Assembly (NCBI GenBank): GCA_023014485.1
Contig: JAJOZX010000196.1
Span: 1,733,501 to 1,797,500, forward strand
Origin: Bathynomus jamesi
Lineage: Eukaryota; Arthropoda; Malacostraca; Isopoda; Cirolanidae
Direction: 5' to 3'
DNA: 64,000 nt
Shown here: positions 21,279 to 31,914 of the stretch, piece after piece
Position numbering within the stretch: position 1 is the first letter of the stretch
Layout: the number at the start of each line of letters is the position of its first letter
Notes under the pieces: generated by a model
Seen by the model: the letters and a program-made list of their open reading frames with translations, nothing else
Told to the model about the DNA's origin: nothing
Databases searched by the model: none
Made by a program: the position numbers and the translations under genes

Positions 21279-22945
21279 GTTCCATGTGTATATTGTGTCA
21301 TAGCAAGCGTGGAAATTTGTACGTAACTATTATTTTATACTCATTTGACATTTTAGATACGTCCGAGCTGGAAATGTTGTTTTAGAATTAAAGAAATCGT
21401 GCATACGAAATTATTGTGTAGGTCATAGGGTAATTAAATCGAACCGGAATTAATCGACTCATACTAACCTTAATTAAATCCGATCTTGAATTTAACTGGA
21501 ATAATATCGAATCCGAGTTAGTTACGGATCGATCTAATTCACATACGTCATTATGATATAGGAATTCTATTTTATCTTCGCCTAAAATATCCTCCCAGTC
21601 TCCCGGACCATACATCTTTTATGTGAAAAATGCTCTGTATAAATTGGTCCTCAGTTAACCCACCCCTAATATCTCCAGTCTAACTAAGTTAAGCCTAGCC
21701 TTGTAGGGGTCAGCCTAGAGATTCCGGAACTGGTCCAGAGCGGGTAGAGTAAATTGAGGTCCACAGTAGGATTCCTCACCAAATTAGGTTAGGGTAATTT
21801 ACCTTAGCCTTTGTTAAGCTATGAGTTGATGCTAGGTCTTAGACCACAATGTAGGCCTAATTTAACTGGACCTAGTTCTTCTAATTTCTGAGCGCACTTG
21901 CTGGTGGGGATGTTTTTCTGTTTTCCAGCCCCTTCGTTCACCATGCCGTTCTTCATGCCAGTCCTCTGTTCCGGCCTTTTTCCACCAGCGTCCTTTTTGT
22001 TTGTTCGTTGATTGGTAGTGTGTATCAATACTACCAAGCACGCTCTATCACACAGTATATAAATACTAGTGTGGTGAATAAATCTGGTGAGCAACCAATT
22101 GGTTTTATCCACCCAGTCATTGACATAAAAAAAGTTTAATAATTGTTAGATTAACTACCTACTACTCAGTGGACCATTTTCGTTACTTCCCAACTACCCA
22201 CACGTATCAGTTTTCCATAGTTATCTTCTGAAATCTATGCTTTTTTAAAGGGTTGTACTTGAAATAAGGCATGAACTTAATGTCTGTATAATGCCATGAT
22301 TACTTTCATTATCATACACATTTAATTAATGTGACCTACGCATGCGCATTACCACTATAATATGTGAATGCCCTTGAAATGATTTTGTATACCTTTCCAT
22401 AAAGCGTAGATACTAAAATATTACCTGTACATAACTATAATAATGTAAACGTTATTTCTCCAGCTTTTATGTGCACAGAGAATGAAGGGTATCTTTTCCA
22501 AAATGCAAATGCTTTACCATATTCCAAATAAGGGCGAACATGTGTATCACGCCATCGGTGAGTGACCTTGAAAATGTAAAATGACATTGTATATAGTATC
22601 TTGTATGAAATGCATAATAAAGTGGAATGTACGTTAGAAACCCAAATATTCTGACAATTGAATCCTCTGCTGAAATTCTGCCTTATACTGTAGTATACTT
22701 CGAAACAAATTATGTAATGGTCACTAAATCATTCGAATGATAGAGAGGTGATGACATAAAAGGTGAATGTCCAGCAATTCATATTTATGAAAGCATCCAA
22801 TCCATCAGCTTTCAATAGTTTCGATTTTTTCAGTTCTGAACAAATATTTCAAGTTTGAACTTATCTAAATTGTCAAATGGGTATAAAATAATAATAGGTA
22901 AGCGCAAATTTCCACGATTGTCATGACGCAATATACGTATGTAAC

Positions 22946-22959
22946 GTTTCCATGGCAAC
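22946..22959 (-). promoter_or_regulatory. X-box-like motif in right TIR
   Basis: gtttccatggcaac is the exact inverse of the left-end motif and is kept although neighbouring TIR positions differ. Confidence 0.4.
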
Positions 22960-22997
22960 TAATTTAGATGTTAATGTCGTCATGCTTCATATATATA

Positions 22998-24193
22998 CAG
23001 AGTGGTCCAAAAGTCCCTATCTATTTTGCTGAAATAATAGTATTTTAGGATAAAAATGTAGTAACATAATTAGATGTATACTTATTTATTGAGCTTAGGT
23101 CTAAGATTCAACGTGAGCACCATCAGTGTCTGCAAATCTCAGATCTGTCCACTGCATTGCCGAACACATTCTCAAGCATCTCTAAGGTTATTGAAGAGAC
23201 TGCCGCGACAATGCGAGTTCGCAGATCCTGTAGGTCTGTAATTCTTGTTTTGTAAACCTCAGACTTTATCCACGCAAAGAAGTCTAATGATGGTAAATCG
23301 GGAGATCGCGCTGCTCAGGGCCTGTTTCCACCACGTCCAATCCAGTGATATAGTAAGAGCGCATCAAGTTAAGCCCGAACGATGTTTGCATAGTGACATG
23401 GAGCTCCATCTTGTTGGAAAACAACAGTGTCGAGAATGTCATCTGAACGAAGCTGGGGTTCAAGAAACTGCTGAAGCGTTTCAAAATAAATTGGCCCTGT
23501 TACCGTAGCTTCTGCAAAGAAAAAAGGTCCGTAAATCTTTGATGTTGTCATACCCAACCAGACATTAACTTCAAGAGAATCTCTCTCCCATTCGTAGAAC
23601 TAGGTTGGTTTTTCATTAGCCCAGATACGGCAATTATGTCGATTAACTTTTCCCGTTGCGTGGAATGTCGCCTCATCGCTGAAGAGAATATGGTTTAATA
23701 AGTTTTCGGTATGAATTTTTCAATCAATTCTGTGCACATGGCGGCTCGTCTTGGATAATTCTCTTCGTGTAACTCATGTAGCACTTGAATATGGTAAGTT
23801 TTCTTTTCTAATGTTGATTTTAAAATCCTTAGAACAAACGTTTTTGGTATGCTCAGTCTACGTGATGCTGTACGAGCTGACATTCTAGAATTTATTTCAA
23901 AGGCATCTCTTACCAATTCAACATTTTCTTGAGGTATAGACGTCCAGCTCTTGCTTTATTATGAACAGATCTGTTCTTTTAAATTTATTGACCAGCTCGC
24001 GAATTACTTTGTTTGTAGGCCCTGGTTTGTGAAATCTTCTTTCGAATTTTTCTTGAATTTCTTTGCACTTCCTCCCTTGGATACATCGTGTTACTACTAC
24101 CATCACAAGTTCTTGTACATTCATCATCATCTATGGCCTGTAGGAAATAAAATAGAAATATCATCATTTCATCAAAATAGATAAGGACTTTTG
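22998..24193 (-). mobile_element. Decayed mariner
   Basis: The left end TA|CAGAGTGGTCCAAAAGTCC lies at 22996. The right end keeps only the inner part (ggacttttg at 24185-24193), with tatctatttt matching inverted on both sides. About 11 terminal bases were lost at the right (TA)n border. It encodes the broken transposase described next. Confidence 0.8.
23110..24130 (-). pseudogene. mariner transposase, many frameshifts
   Basis: Pieces in order on the minus strand: CIQGRKCKEIQEKFERRF (N-terminal helix region), SARTASRRLSIPKTFVLRIL (second HTH), MTTSKIYGPFFFAEATVTGP, VFQQDGAPCHYANIV (second Asp), and RSPDLPSLDFFAW near the end. At least four frame breaks separate them. It is closest to the fold-back copy at 59.9-60.8 kb and the truncated copy at 43.6 kb. 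Confidence 0.82.
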
Positions 24194-24221
<28 letters not shown>

Positions 24222-24224
<3 letters not shown>

Positions 24225-25125
24225 GGCGTCCCCAAAAAATGTATACACACTTTAAATAATTATAAAGGCAGTGTTTATTAAAATACATTTCATTTTCAAA
24301 ATGTAATAGAATCTACAGACATTATTTAATTGTTTTGTCAACGCCTGTTTTCAAACTGACGTCCGTTCTGGTCCAGGCACTGCTGATAACGCGAAGCAAT
24401 GGAATCGCAAACATCACGAAACATTTCGTTTGGTATTTGTGTGCATTCTCGTTCAATGGCTGCTCTCAATTCAGCAACTGTTGCAGGTTTTATAGCGTAG
24501 ACTTTGTCTTTTAAGTATCCCCATAAAAAAAAGTCTAGTGGTGTGAGGTCTGGTGAACGAGGAGGGTATTCTACGAAACCCCTTCGTCCAATCCACATCC
24601 ACATCGTGCCAAGTACCACTCGCAATACTCCACTCTTCGGTCCGGATCATCTTCACTAATAGCATGGACTAATCTTGGAATGTAACTTTTCCATTGACAG
24701 CGCTTCAAAATGCGTTGGACAGACGATTCTGAAATTCCTACCTTACGACTCGCTTGCCGCACAGATTTTCTTGGACTTTGGTGATACGTTTCCAGTACTC
24801 TTTCTTGCTTTGTGGGGCTTGTCGATGTCCGTGGTCTTCCGGAACGCTTCTTGTGGACATTCTGAACAGTTCCATCGGCTTCAAACTTATCTCTAATTCG
24901 AGTGATGGTAAGTCGCGTTGGTGGATCTGTTTGAAACTCCCTCCTAAACTGTCTTTAACTTCAACTGCGTTTTCACACTTCCAGTAGCATTTTAGAATGA
25001 ATTTCTTTGTTCAAAGCTTAGTCTGACTGCCATTATTAATTCTAATGGGTTTAACTTGGAAAGAAAGAAACATCAATTGAGCTATCAGCTGTTAAAGTGT
25101 GTATACATTTTTTTGGGACGCCCTG
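24222..25125 (-). mobile_element. Internally deleted mariner
   Basis: A 904-bp element has complete ends: TA|CAGGGCGTCCCCAAAAAA on the left (24220) and TTTTTTTGGGACGCCCTG|TA on the right (25125). The TIRs extend into gtatacac. It is bordered by (TA)n on both sides. The interior is a transposase gene with the central part deleted. Confidence 0.9.
24338..24960 (-). pseudogene. mariner transposase with catalytic core deleted
   Basis: The minus strand carries [19 protein letters not shown] and [19 protein letters not shown] (end of the DNA-binding region). After a junction near 24600 it jumps directly to [20 protein letters not shown] and DFFLWGYLKDKVYAI (third Asp), ending CLDQNGRQFENRR. The segment with the first two catalytic aspartates is missing. 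The junction falls within WYLA/RCGCG, and two frames meet there. Upstream frames to about 24960 are broken. Confidence 0.85.
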
Positions 25126-25141
25126 TATATATATATATATA

Positions 25142-25297
25142 AGCAAAGAACCACAGGGAAAGAAAAAGGAAACACGAAATCCGAGCGCTTTCGTGATATA
25201 TTCACATCTTCAGGGACAAGATTTCGTGTTTCCTTTTCCTTTCCCTGTGGTTCTTTGCTTATTAAAAAGATCACGTGTTGTTCTGTGATTTTATTGC
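25142..25297. mobile_element. PLE-derived palindrome (family B)
   Basis: Arms start aagcaaagaaccacaggg and return inverted by 25261, followed by a tail with tcacgtgttgttctgtga. It is bounded by (TA)n on both sides and adjacent to the full PLE. Confidence 0.75.
25180..25216 (-). ncRNA. Hammerhead-like ribozyme motif, family B
   Basis: On minus: tcC, CTGAAGA core, extra T, stem II gtga-atata-tcac, GAAA, loopless gcgc stem III, cleavage C, then gga. Stem I may extend as gaaatc against tttc with a bulge. The core fits CUGANGA. Confidence 0.6.
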
Positions 25298-25352
25298 ATA
25301 TATATATATATATATGATGAATAAAACCACGAAGGAAAGGAAACACAAAATG

Positions 25353-25392
25353 GTGCTCAAGCGCTTTCGTCTAATGACATCCTCAGGAACAC
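25353..25392 (-). ncRNA. Hammerhead-like ribozyme motif, left PLE flank
   Basis: Perfect family A motif on the minus strand: gtgttc, CTGAGGA, T, gtc-atta-gac, GAAA, gcgctt, gagcac. Confidence 0.7.
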
Positions 25393-25464
25393 TGAAGTAC
25401 ATAAAAAGGGTTAAGCCTATATATAGGTTACAGAAAGAAAAAAAGAAAAATAAATAACATACAT

Positions 25465-25500
<36 letters not shown>

Positions 25501-25515
25501 TATCTATATATACAA

Positions 25516-25548
<33 letters not shown>

Positions 25549-25612
25549 TACAATAAACAGAGAAGTAAAAATAATAAAAAAAATTAAAAATTAAAACCTT
25601 AAAGGATTACCA

Positions 25613-26083
25613 GTGAGGCGTACAAATTTAGGCATTGCTAATGTACTTAAACTTTTGGATATTAATGTAGTATTTTCATATAACAATATTGTGAAAAATA
25701 TCATAGTAAAAAATAGCCCTACCAATAATTCAGGCATTATCTATAAAATTGGTTGTAAACAATGTGATTCCTTTTACATAGGTCAGACAGGAAAGGATTT
25801 GCACACACGTATAAAACAGCATCAATATTCCGTTAGAACAGGACAGTTGTCCAGTGCCCTTTTTGTCCATTTGTCAGAGTTAGCCCACTGTATTGATTGG
25901 AATAATGCTTCAGTTTTATTCCATTCAAGCAACATTGTTAATAGAAATATTCTTGAGTCTGCCATTATCCAACTTTCAAATAACTTCAACATAAGCAAAG
26001 GTCTTTTTCAACTCGATCCTGTTATGTTGAATTCCTTTAAAAAAGATTTAGATAAGAAGGGTAAAACATTAAATCTTTGGTAA
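25613..26083 (+). pseudogene. PLE GIY-YIG endonuclease domain
   Basis: An open frame (156 codons, no ATG at its start) encodes the C-terminal domain of a Penelope-like polyprotein. SGIIYKIGCKQCDSFYIGQT gives the GIY and YIG motifs with the CxxC typical of PLEs. GKDLHTRIKQHQYSV (catalytic Arg) and HLSELAHCIDW (conserved His) follow, and the glutamate of NILESAIIQLSNNFN completes the set. The domain nicks DNA to start target-primed integration. The frame begins exactly where the left inverted repeat ends, so the RT part was lost. All key residues remain. Confidence 0.9.
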
Positions 26084-26100
26084 ACTTGTCTTCTACTTTA

Positions 26101-26373
26101 TTAACTTTTAATTTGCATTTTATTTTTTTATATATATCGAAACCTGACCATAGGCAGCATTGTGTTAAAACCCGGACAGAGTTCCAGTATAAATTTGTAT
26201 TTTTATAATCCATTTGATCTTGTGCTAAAAATCGATTAACTTTTAATTTGCATTTTATTTTTTTTTTTATATATATCGAAACCTGACCATAGGCAGCATT
26301 GTGTTAAAACCCGGCAGAGTTCCAGTATAAATTTGTATCTTTATAATCCATTTGATCTTGTGCTAAAAATCGA
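26101..26373 (+). repeat. Direct duplication in PLE 3' UTR, 135-bp unit
   Basis: Two consecutive copies start ttaacttttaatttgcattt (26101 and 26236) and share cgaaacctgaccataggc and ccatttgatcttgtgc. They differ by a few bases and a T-run length. Confidence 0.9.
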
Positions 26374-26511
26374 TATTTTTCCTTACAAATTTGTACGCCT
26401 CACTGGTAATCCTTTAAGGTTTTAATTTTTAATTTTTTTTATTATTTTTACTTCTCTGTTTATTGTATATATATGTATGTATGTATGTATTTGTATATAT
26501 AGATATGTATG

Positions 26512-26542
<31 letters not shown>

Positions 26543-26615
26543 ATGTATGTTATTTATTTTTTCTTTTTTTCTTTCTGTAACCTATATATAGGCTTAACCC
26601 TTTTTATGTACTTCA

Positions 26616-26655
26616 GTGTTCCTGAGGATGTCATTAGACGAAAGCGCTTGAGCAC
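26616..26655 (+). ncRNA. Hammerhead-like ribozyme motif, right PLE flank
   Basis: Sense-strand family A motif downstream of the endonuclease gene: gtgttc, CTGAGGA, T, gtc-atta-gac, GAAA, gcgctt, gagcac. Being in the gene's orientation, it would be transcribed with the element. Confidence 0.72.
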
Positions 26656-26751
26656 CATTTTGTGTTTCCTTTCCTTCGTGGTTTTATTCATCATAAATAT
26701 TTTTCACGTGTTACCTTCGTGAAATAATTTTCATATATATATATATATATA

Positions 26752-27083
26752 TAAGATGTAAAATACTTCGAACATTTAAATATTATATAATATGGAAGAA
26801 ATAAAGTGAAAAAGCTCCCCGTCAGTAAACGATGCCAATTCTGCCCACCCACCAGAAAGGTTTGCAATTGCATGCAACACGAGGTTCAGTCAACAAATTC
26901 GAAGAATTGTTTCATTCAAAACACAACGATGGTGATTCCGCGAATGCATTGACTTGTCCTTCTATTTGCAATCTCCCTCAGGCCAACCATGCTGGAGACT
27001 AATATTCTATATTCTACAGTATAATATTCTATACAAATATATCAAGTTTAAAATTATATTAAAGACTAAAATTTCTTCTACAG
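26752..27083. other. Probable intron sequence
   Basis: No gene or repeat is recognised. The 3' part ends in the acceptor of the acylphosphatase-like exon (atttcttctacag). Confidence 0.35.
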
Positions 27084-27210
27084 GTTGCAACTTCACAAAA
27101 TACGCCAAAGAACTCGCTGAAAGTCTGGGGATTTGTGGCTGGATCAAAAACTCCCGCATGGGATCGATTCAAGGTCGAGCTCAAGGAACCAAAGAAAGCA
27201 TTGATAAAAT
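27084..27210 (+). CDS. Single exon of an acylphosphatase-like gene
   Basis: A 127-bp exon is bounded by a good acceptor (atttcttctacag, ending 27083) and donor (gtaagt from 27211). It reads CNFTKYAKELAESLGI, CGWIKNSRMGSIQGRAQG and TKESIDKM. This matches the central part of acylphosphatase, a small enzyme hydrolysing acyl phosphates: the GWxxN motif with the catalytic Asn and the G(T/S)xxGxxQG turn are present. The position where many family members have the phosphate-binding Arg (F-F-R-K) reads F-T-K, which may make it non-catalytic. No other exon is seen; (TA)n-bounded elements lie on both sides. It is the only likely host-gene piece in the window. Confidence 0.7.
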
Positions 27211-27342
27211 GTAAGTTTATTTTTATTTTGAAATTTGTTATTGACATTTTTCTGTTTTTATTATCTTTATTATTACTGTTTTCCATTCCTGTACTCCATG
27301 GCAACAGTTAATTTTAGAGATTATTCATATTATACAGTATAT

Positions 27343-27463
27343 GATGAATAAAACCACGAAGGAAAGGAAACACAAAATGGTGCTCAAGCGCTTTCGTCTA
27401 ATGACATCCTTCGTGGTTTTATTCATCATAAATATTTTTCACGTGTTACCTTCGTGAAATAAT

Positions 27464-27468
<5 letters not shown>
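27343..27468. mobile_element. Short PLE palindrome, truncated ribozyme
   Basis: A family A palindrome whose arms (gatgaataaaaccacgaagg and inverse) meet after gacatcct, deleting half of the ribozyme core. The tail hairpin and attttca precede (TA)n at 27469-27518. Confidence 0.75.
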
Positions 27469-27520
<52 letters not shown>

Positions 27521-27802
27521 GGGAGGTTGATTTTCCGCATTTTTTTAGATATCGACTTTGGACTAGTCGAGATAGTCAGGGCTTAATATGATAATAACTG
27601 ACAAAAACTTTCAGATCCCTAGCTTTAACTGTTTTTTGAGGAAACCGTTTCAAAAATCGTCAAAAAATCGTACCGAAAAATACCGCATTTTCGCAATTAT
27701 CGGGCGAAAAAATCATGCTATTTTCATAAAAAAATCCTGAAAAAAGTTACAATTTTATTGAAAAAAAGTAAAAAAAAACACGTACAGAGTCAAATAGACA
27801 CA

Positions 27803-30800
27803 TTTAGATCCCAAGATCATAATTTTCACTGTAAGAGCCCTTAGAAGCAAAGGAAGGCCTCATCTGGCGGCTTAGGGCTTTGGCCAGAATGTGTTTGTCC
27901 CTTGATTCGAGTCCATAAACAGTATGGGAAGCTTCAGATGTCAGCTTCACGGCCCTTTCAACACTCTGAGAATGTGAAGGCAGATCAGGCAGCTCCAGCT
28001 TGGTGCCATTCAGCAATGCTTCTTGAAGCTCCTAGTCAGAAAAGTCTTCTATGAGAGCAGGTTCACAGATGCCACTTTGAGAAAGGTTGATTAGTTCTGA
28101 CCAGTGGGTAGCTTCAATGTTGATGGCTGTGATCTTCCTCAGCCTCTTCTTGGCTGGCTTCCCACTTCTGAAAGAATAATAATTAATTTATTTTTTATTC
28201 CAGTTTAAGATTTAATCCCTATTAGTCTCAGAATTGCTGATTTAATTTAATTTAAATAAAAAAACAAAAAAACCCGAGTTCTATAAATCCCCATAATCGA
28301 ATTTTTTTTCAGAAAGAAGGTAAGATTATTTCCATTATCAGAGGGGAGGGGGGGAATTGGGATAAGAAAATGTGAACAAAAATTCGATTATGGGGATTTA
28401 TAGAACTCGGGCCTTTTTTTATTAAATAAATCCCCATAATCAAATTTTTTGTTCACATTTTTTTAAATTAATAAATGCTTACCTGATGGACAGAATTTTC
28501 TTGAGAGCAGCTTCTCTCACTTCCAAGTCATCAGACTTCATCATGGAGTACAGCACATTCTCGGGCAGCAAGGCAAAAGCATTGTACTTCAGGTTCTTGA
28601 AAGCAACACCCTGGATTTCTTCAGACTGCTGCTTGATCCTCTGGATCATGTTGAAGATGTACAGCTGCTGATTGTGGAACTTGCTGTCCCTTTTGATCTC
28701 AAACCAACTGACTGCATACACTTCCACAATGAACTTGATGGCCTGGTAAAGCTTATCCTGTAGTTCTGGAGGGTAAGCATCTCTGGTTCACAGACACATC
28801 AATCTAATTGCCAAAGTCAACCATCTTGCATGGTTTAATGGTCCAATTTTCCAGGCAGCAAATCTTGGGTTGACTTTGCCCCTGGAAATTCCAAGCACAT
28901 ACTCCAAAAGAAGCCTCTGGTCTCTACTGAGATCATTCAGTGTCTCCTCAGCAAATTCCATGTCATCCAGGGGGCCACTGAGTTTGGTGAATTCCACTTG
29001 TGGCAGATCTTGGCAGTCAATTTCACAGAGTTTTCCCAGCGGACCAGTGAAAGCAGTGGGACTTTTGGTACTGCCATCAAGATGCTTGAAAACAGCTCCG
29101 AAAGGAAGCTCATTCTGAGGAGTGAACAGCCAATGGTGTGCAATTTCCGCTCAATTTTATTTTCCAGAGCTGTTACAAGGCCTCCCTCCCAGCCAGTGTT
29201 TGTATTTTTGTTGTCAAGGAGGACAGCTTTCAGGATATGAACACTGTCAAACTCCTCCAAGACACTAGCAACTTCTTCAACAAGAAGAACTCCAGTCGCA
29301 CCTTTAATTGGGATGACTCTGTGAGTAAGATATGTTCCACTTTCAGTTCCCGGCTCCTTTGTGAAAGTCAAATGGTGCTCTTGTCCATTTCCTTTCTTCA
29401 GCTTAGTCTCCCCATTTTCATCCTTAACTTCTCTGTACAGCGAAGTGTCCTTGTCAACTTTCCCATCAACCCCAATACAGACTAACTTTTCCAGACCCTC
29501 ATTGTGCTTTTCATCACTTTTCACTTTCATTCTAGCTTTTTCCCTGTCCATTTTCGATTTATCAACTATTATCTGTTTCACATCAAGGCCAGGCTTAAGC
29601 AGGTCCATAGCTTGTAAGTCCAGGAGGAAGGCATTAGCAAGACTTGCTCCAAGATTGGAAGAAACATCACCCTGATCAGTTCCATGGCATATCTGGGGGT
29701 TTTCAAAAAGCTGTAACCTCCACTTGGGTGCCTCCTTGGCTTGAACTCTTCAGCTTCACCACCAGATGGCTGAAATGAAAATAAAAAATAAATTACTAAA
29801 GCGAAAATGAGGGAAAATAGGGGAAAAAGTAGGGAAAAATATGGGTAAAAATCAACGAAAATGGGCGGAAATAAGAATAAATTACTTAAACGAAAATGGG
29901 GGGAAAAAGTGGGAAAATAGGGGGGGGGGGGGAATGGGTAAAAATTCAGGTAAAAAGTCGGCGAAAATGGGCGAAAAAAAGAATAAATTACTAAAGCGAA
30001 AATGGGGGAAAAAAGGGGGGAAATAGGGACAAAAAGTAGGGATAAATTTGGGTAAAAATGGGATAAGATATAAGAAAAAAAATATATTACCTCTCCTAAT
30101 TCTCCTGAGCTGGATTCAAAAGAAATATCTTGTGAAGGTGTGGAGGCAAAAGTGGCCAAATCCACTTCCTGCTGCTGTTGAATCTGGCTCTGTAATCTTT
30201 CTGCTTCAGCTGCAGCCCTCTGGTCTCTCTTCACAGAGATAAAATCCTGAAAAAAAATTGATTATTAATTTCTATTACCAGGGGGGAGGGGGGAAAGGAA
30301 GATTACAGGAGGAAAATGCGGATATTTTTCAATTACAAGCATTGAATTTCCTTCCATTTCAAAGGCACCTAATCGCACTAAGTTAGGCCAGTTAAAAGTT
30401 AAAAAAATAATAGCATTACCTTCTTACTGGGAGGACAAGTGCAGATTATGTGCTGTGTTTGACAATTTTCTTTCTTGCACTTCACAGCATTGTCATCACA
30501 GGGACGAACAGGTAGCTTACAGGTGCAAGCAGAAATGTGAAAAAGTTTATCCAGCTTTTCCTCCAGATTCTGCTCCTGGACTGTAGAAAGAGATTTCCTG
30601 TTTATCTCTTTTGCTTTCTTGAAGCACACTTTATCCACCAATTTCACTACATAATATTCCTCATACAGGGGCAGCCGCGGGTTCACTGCCTGCCAGATCT
30701 CAATCACATCCTTTGTTATCATTTTAGCAATATCATAGTCTTTCAAGTCCTGGTGGCTGTTTTGGAGGAAATAACTGTACTGAATAACTTGGCGGAGGGT

Positions 30801-30896
30801 AGGAGGCTCTGTTTTATCCAAAGGGGAAGGCTGGCCACTGAATCTTTTGGCACTATCACTTCGAGTTAACACTGCAGACTTCCGTTTTTTACTCAT
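27803..30896 (-). pseudogene. Four-exon transposase-like gene, lightly damaged
   Basis: Exons read from the minus strand: 30896-30420 (159 codons, starts MSKKRKSAVLTRSDSAKR), 30246-30091, 29769-28483 and 28167-27803. All six splice borders are GT/AG. Exon 1 contains a Cys-rich cluster (CTCKLPVRPC, CKKENCQTQHIICTC), probably a zinc-binding domain. Exon 3 holds CIGVDGKVDKD, AVLLDNKNTNTGWEGGLV, LHTIGC and NHARWLTLAIRL. Exon 4 holds SHSQSVERAVKLTSEA. I take the Asp residues of VDGK and LLDN and the Glu of SVER as a DDE-type triad by analogy. Damage: frame slips near 29695 and 29105, stops near 28790 and at 28032. The family is widespread in arthropods and cnidarians, but I cannot name its superfamily with certainty. 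Confidence 0.75.
29780..30080. repeat. G/A-rich imperfect tandem repeats inside intron 2
   Basis: Three irregular units of about 85-105 bp, each starting aataaattact, contain gaaaatggg and gggtaaaaat motifs and one G run of 13 or more. They fill the intron of the transposase-like gene. Confidence 0.75.
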
Positions 30897-31322
30897 TTTT
30901 ATGAAATATCTGAAAATAAACACAATTAATGAACGCATCATAAAATAACTTAATTTAATACACATTTTATAGGTAAATATCATTAAAAAATACAAAATAA
31001 TACACTAATAAACATCTATAATGCATTTACAATAAGTTTCAAGCATCGTTTTGTTAAAAAAGCCGAATTTTAATTGATTATTTTGATGAAATAAGGTCCG
31101 ATATTTTGTTTGTTTACATTGCGTGAATGCCGCGCGCGCTATTTTACGCATAAAATTCGGCAATTTTACATCTTAAAAATAATTAACAATCCTCAAAAAA
31201 TACAATCATTTTCACAAATATGAGTTGGTGCAACGTTTTTTATACATTAATACCTTTCTATCTAGACTAGTCCAAGATCACAGTTCCAAAATCAACCTAC
31301 CTTAATATATATATATATATAT

Positions 31323-31468
31323 GATGAATAAAACCACGAAGGAAAAAAGAAACACAAAGGGGTGCTCAAGCGCTTTCGTCTAATGACCCCTTTGTGTTTC
31401 TTTTTTCCTTCGTGGTTTTATTCATCATAAATACTTTTCACGTGTCACTTTCGTGAAATAATTTTTCA
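31323..31468. mobile_element. Short PLE palindrome, truncated ribozyme
   Basis: Family A arms (gatgaataaaaccacgaagg) meet at gtctaatgacccctttg, so the CTGAGGA core is lost. Tail hairpin and attttttca precede (TA)n. Confidence 0.75.
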
Positions 31469-31692
31469 TATATATATATATATGAGAAGCATGAGAGATA
31501 AAATTGTGTATTTATAGATTTAAGTTCTAAAAAAAAGTTTTAAATACAAATTGTAAAAATGGTTTTTGGCTGGTAGTATGTTACTATTTTTGGACCTTTT
31601 CCAGTTTGTGTACCGTTTTTCATATAATTTATTTTTGAGAATATTTTTGTTAAAAATAACGAAAATATCACGACTTAACCTAACCAATTATC

Positions 31693-31785
31693 AAGAGCGT
31701 ACAGTTGATCTATTAGTAAATAGTAAATACTATTCCAGAAACAATGTTATAATTAATAATAGATCAACTGTACGCCCTTGATAAT
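31693..31785. mobile_element. 95-bp MITE nested in the palindrome arm
   Basis: Inverted ends agcgtacagttgatctatta and taatagatcaactgtacg. It lies exactly where the left arm of the outer palindrome is interrupted relative to the right arm. Confidence 0.7.
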
Positions 31786-31914
31786 TGGGTGCTACTGTAG
31801 TATGCGGTCTACCTACGATTCGGCGGTTTACCTTTCAAGTATAATTTCTTATCTTGTTTGCTAATTGCTTGTTTACATCCCAATGTTAATCGCCCTTGAC
31901 GATTGGTTAGGTTT

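Larger units (their letters stand above)
21236..22987. mobile_element. Non-autonomous DNA transposon, about 83-bp TIRs
   Basis: Left 21236-21319 and right 22905-22987 are imperfect inverted repeats sharing catctaaattagttgccat and ggaaacgtt. The 1.6-kb interior has no recognisable transposase; minus-strand open frames at 21388-21615 and 21819-22112 show no motif. Target duplications were not identified because the outer flanks are AT-rich. Class unknown. Confidence 0.7.
25315..26731 (+). mobile_element. Penelope-like element fragment with inverted flanks
   Basis: A GIY-YIG endonuclease gene is enclosed by inverted repeats of about 310 bp (25315-25629 and about 26387-26691). The right flank continues to a tail hairpin (ttcacg...cgtgaa) and attttca at the next (TA)n. 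Each flank has a hammerhead-like motif and microsatellite stretches (CATA/TATG repeats). The RT domain that normally precedes the endonuclease is missing, so this is a 3' fragment captured between opposed terminal repeats. Confidence 0.85.
27523..31301 (-). mobile_element. Complete DNA transposon with TTAA flanks, class unclear
   Basis: A 3779-bp element sits between TTAA at 27519-27522 and 31302-31305. The ends are inverted: GGGAGGTTGATTTT on the left and, inverted, GGTAGGTTGATTTT on the right, with a second shared block (ggactagtc). It carries one multi-exon gene on the minus strand. TTAA duplication occurs in piggyBac, Kolobok and Sola3, but the flanking (TA)n weakens that inference. The protein is not piggyBac-like. 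A relative lies at 35.5-41.4 kb. Confidence 0.8.

Noticed and set aside
22270..22900. LTR or hidden gene inside the X-box transposon
   Set aside because: No direct repeats of LTR size and no coding motif were found; the stretch appears to be plain AT-rich filler.
27343..27468. Functional ribozyme in this palindrome
   Set aside because: The CUGANGA core is cut by the arm junction; the same holds at 31323-31468.
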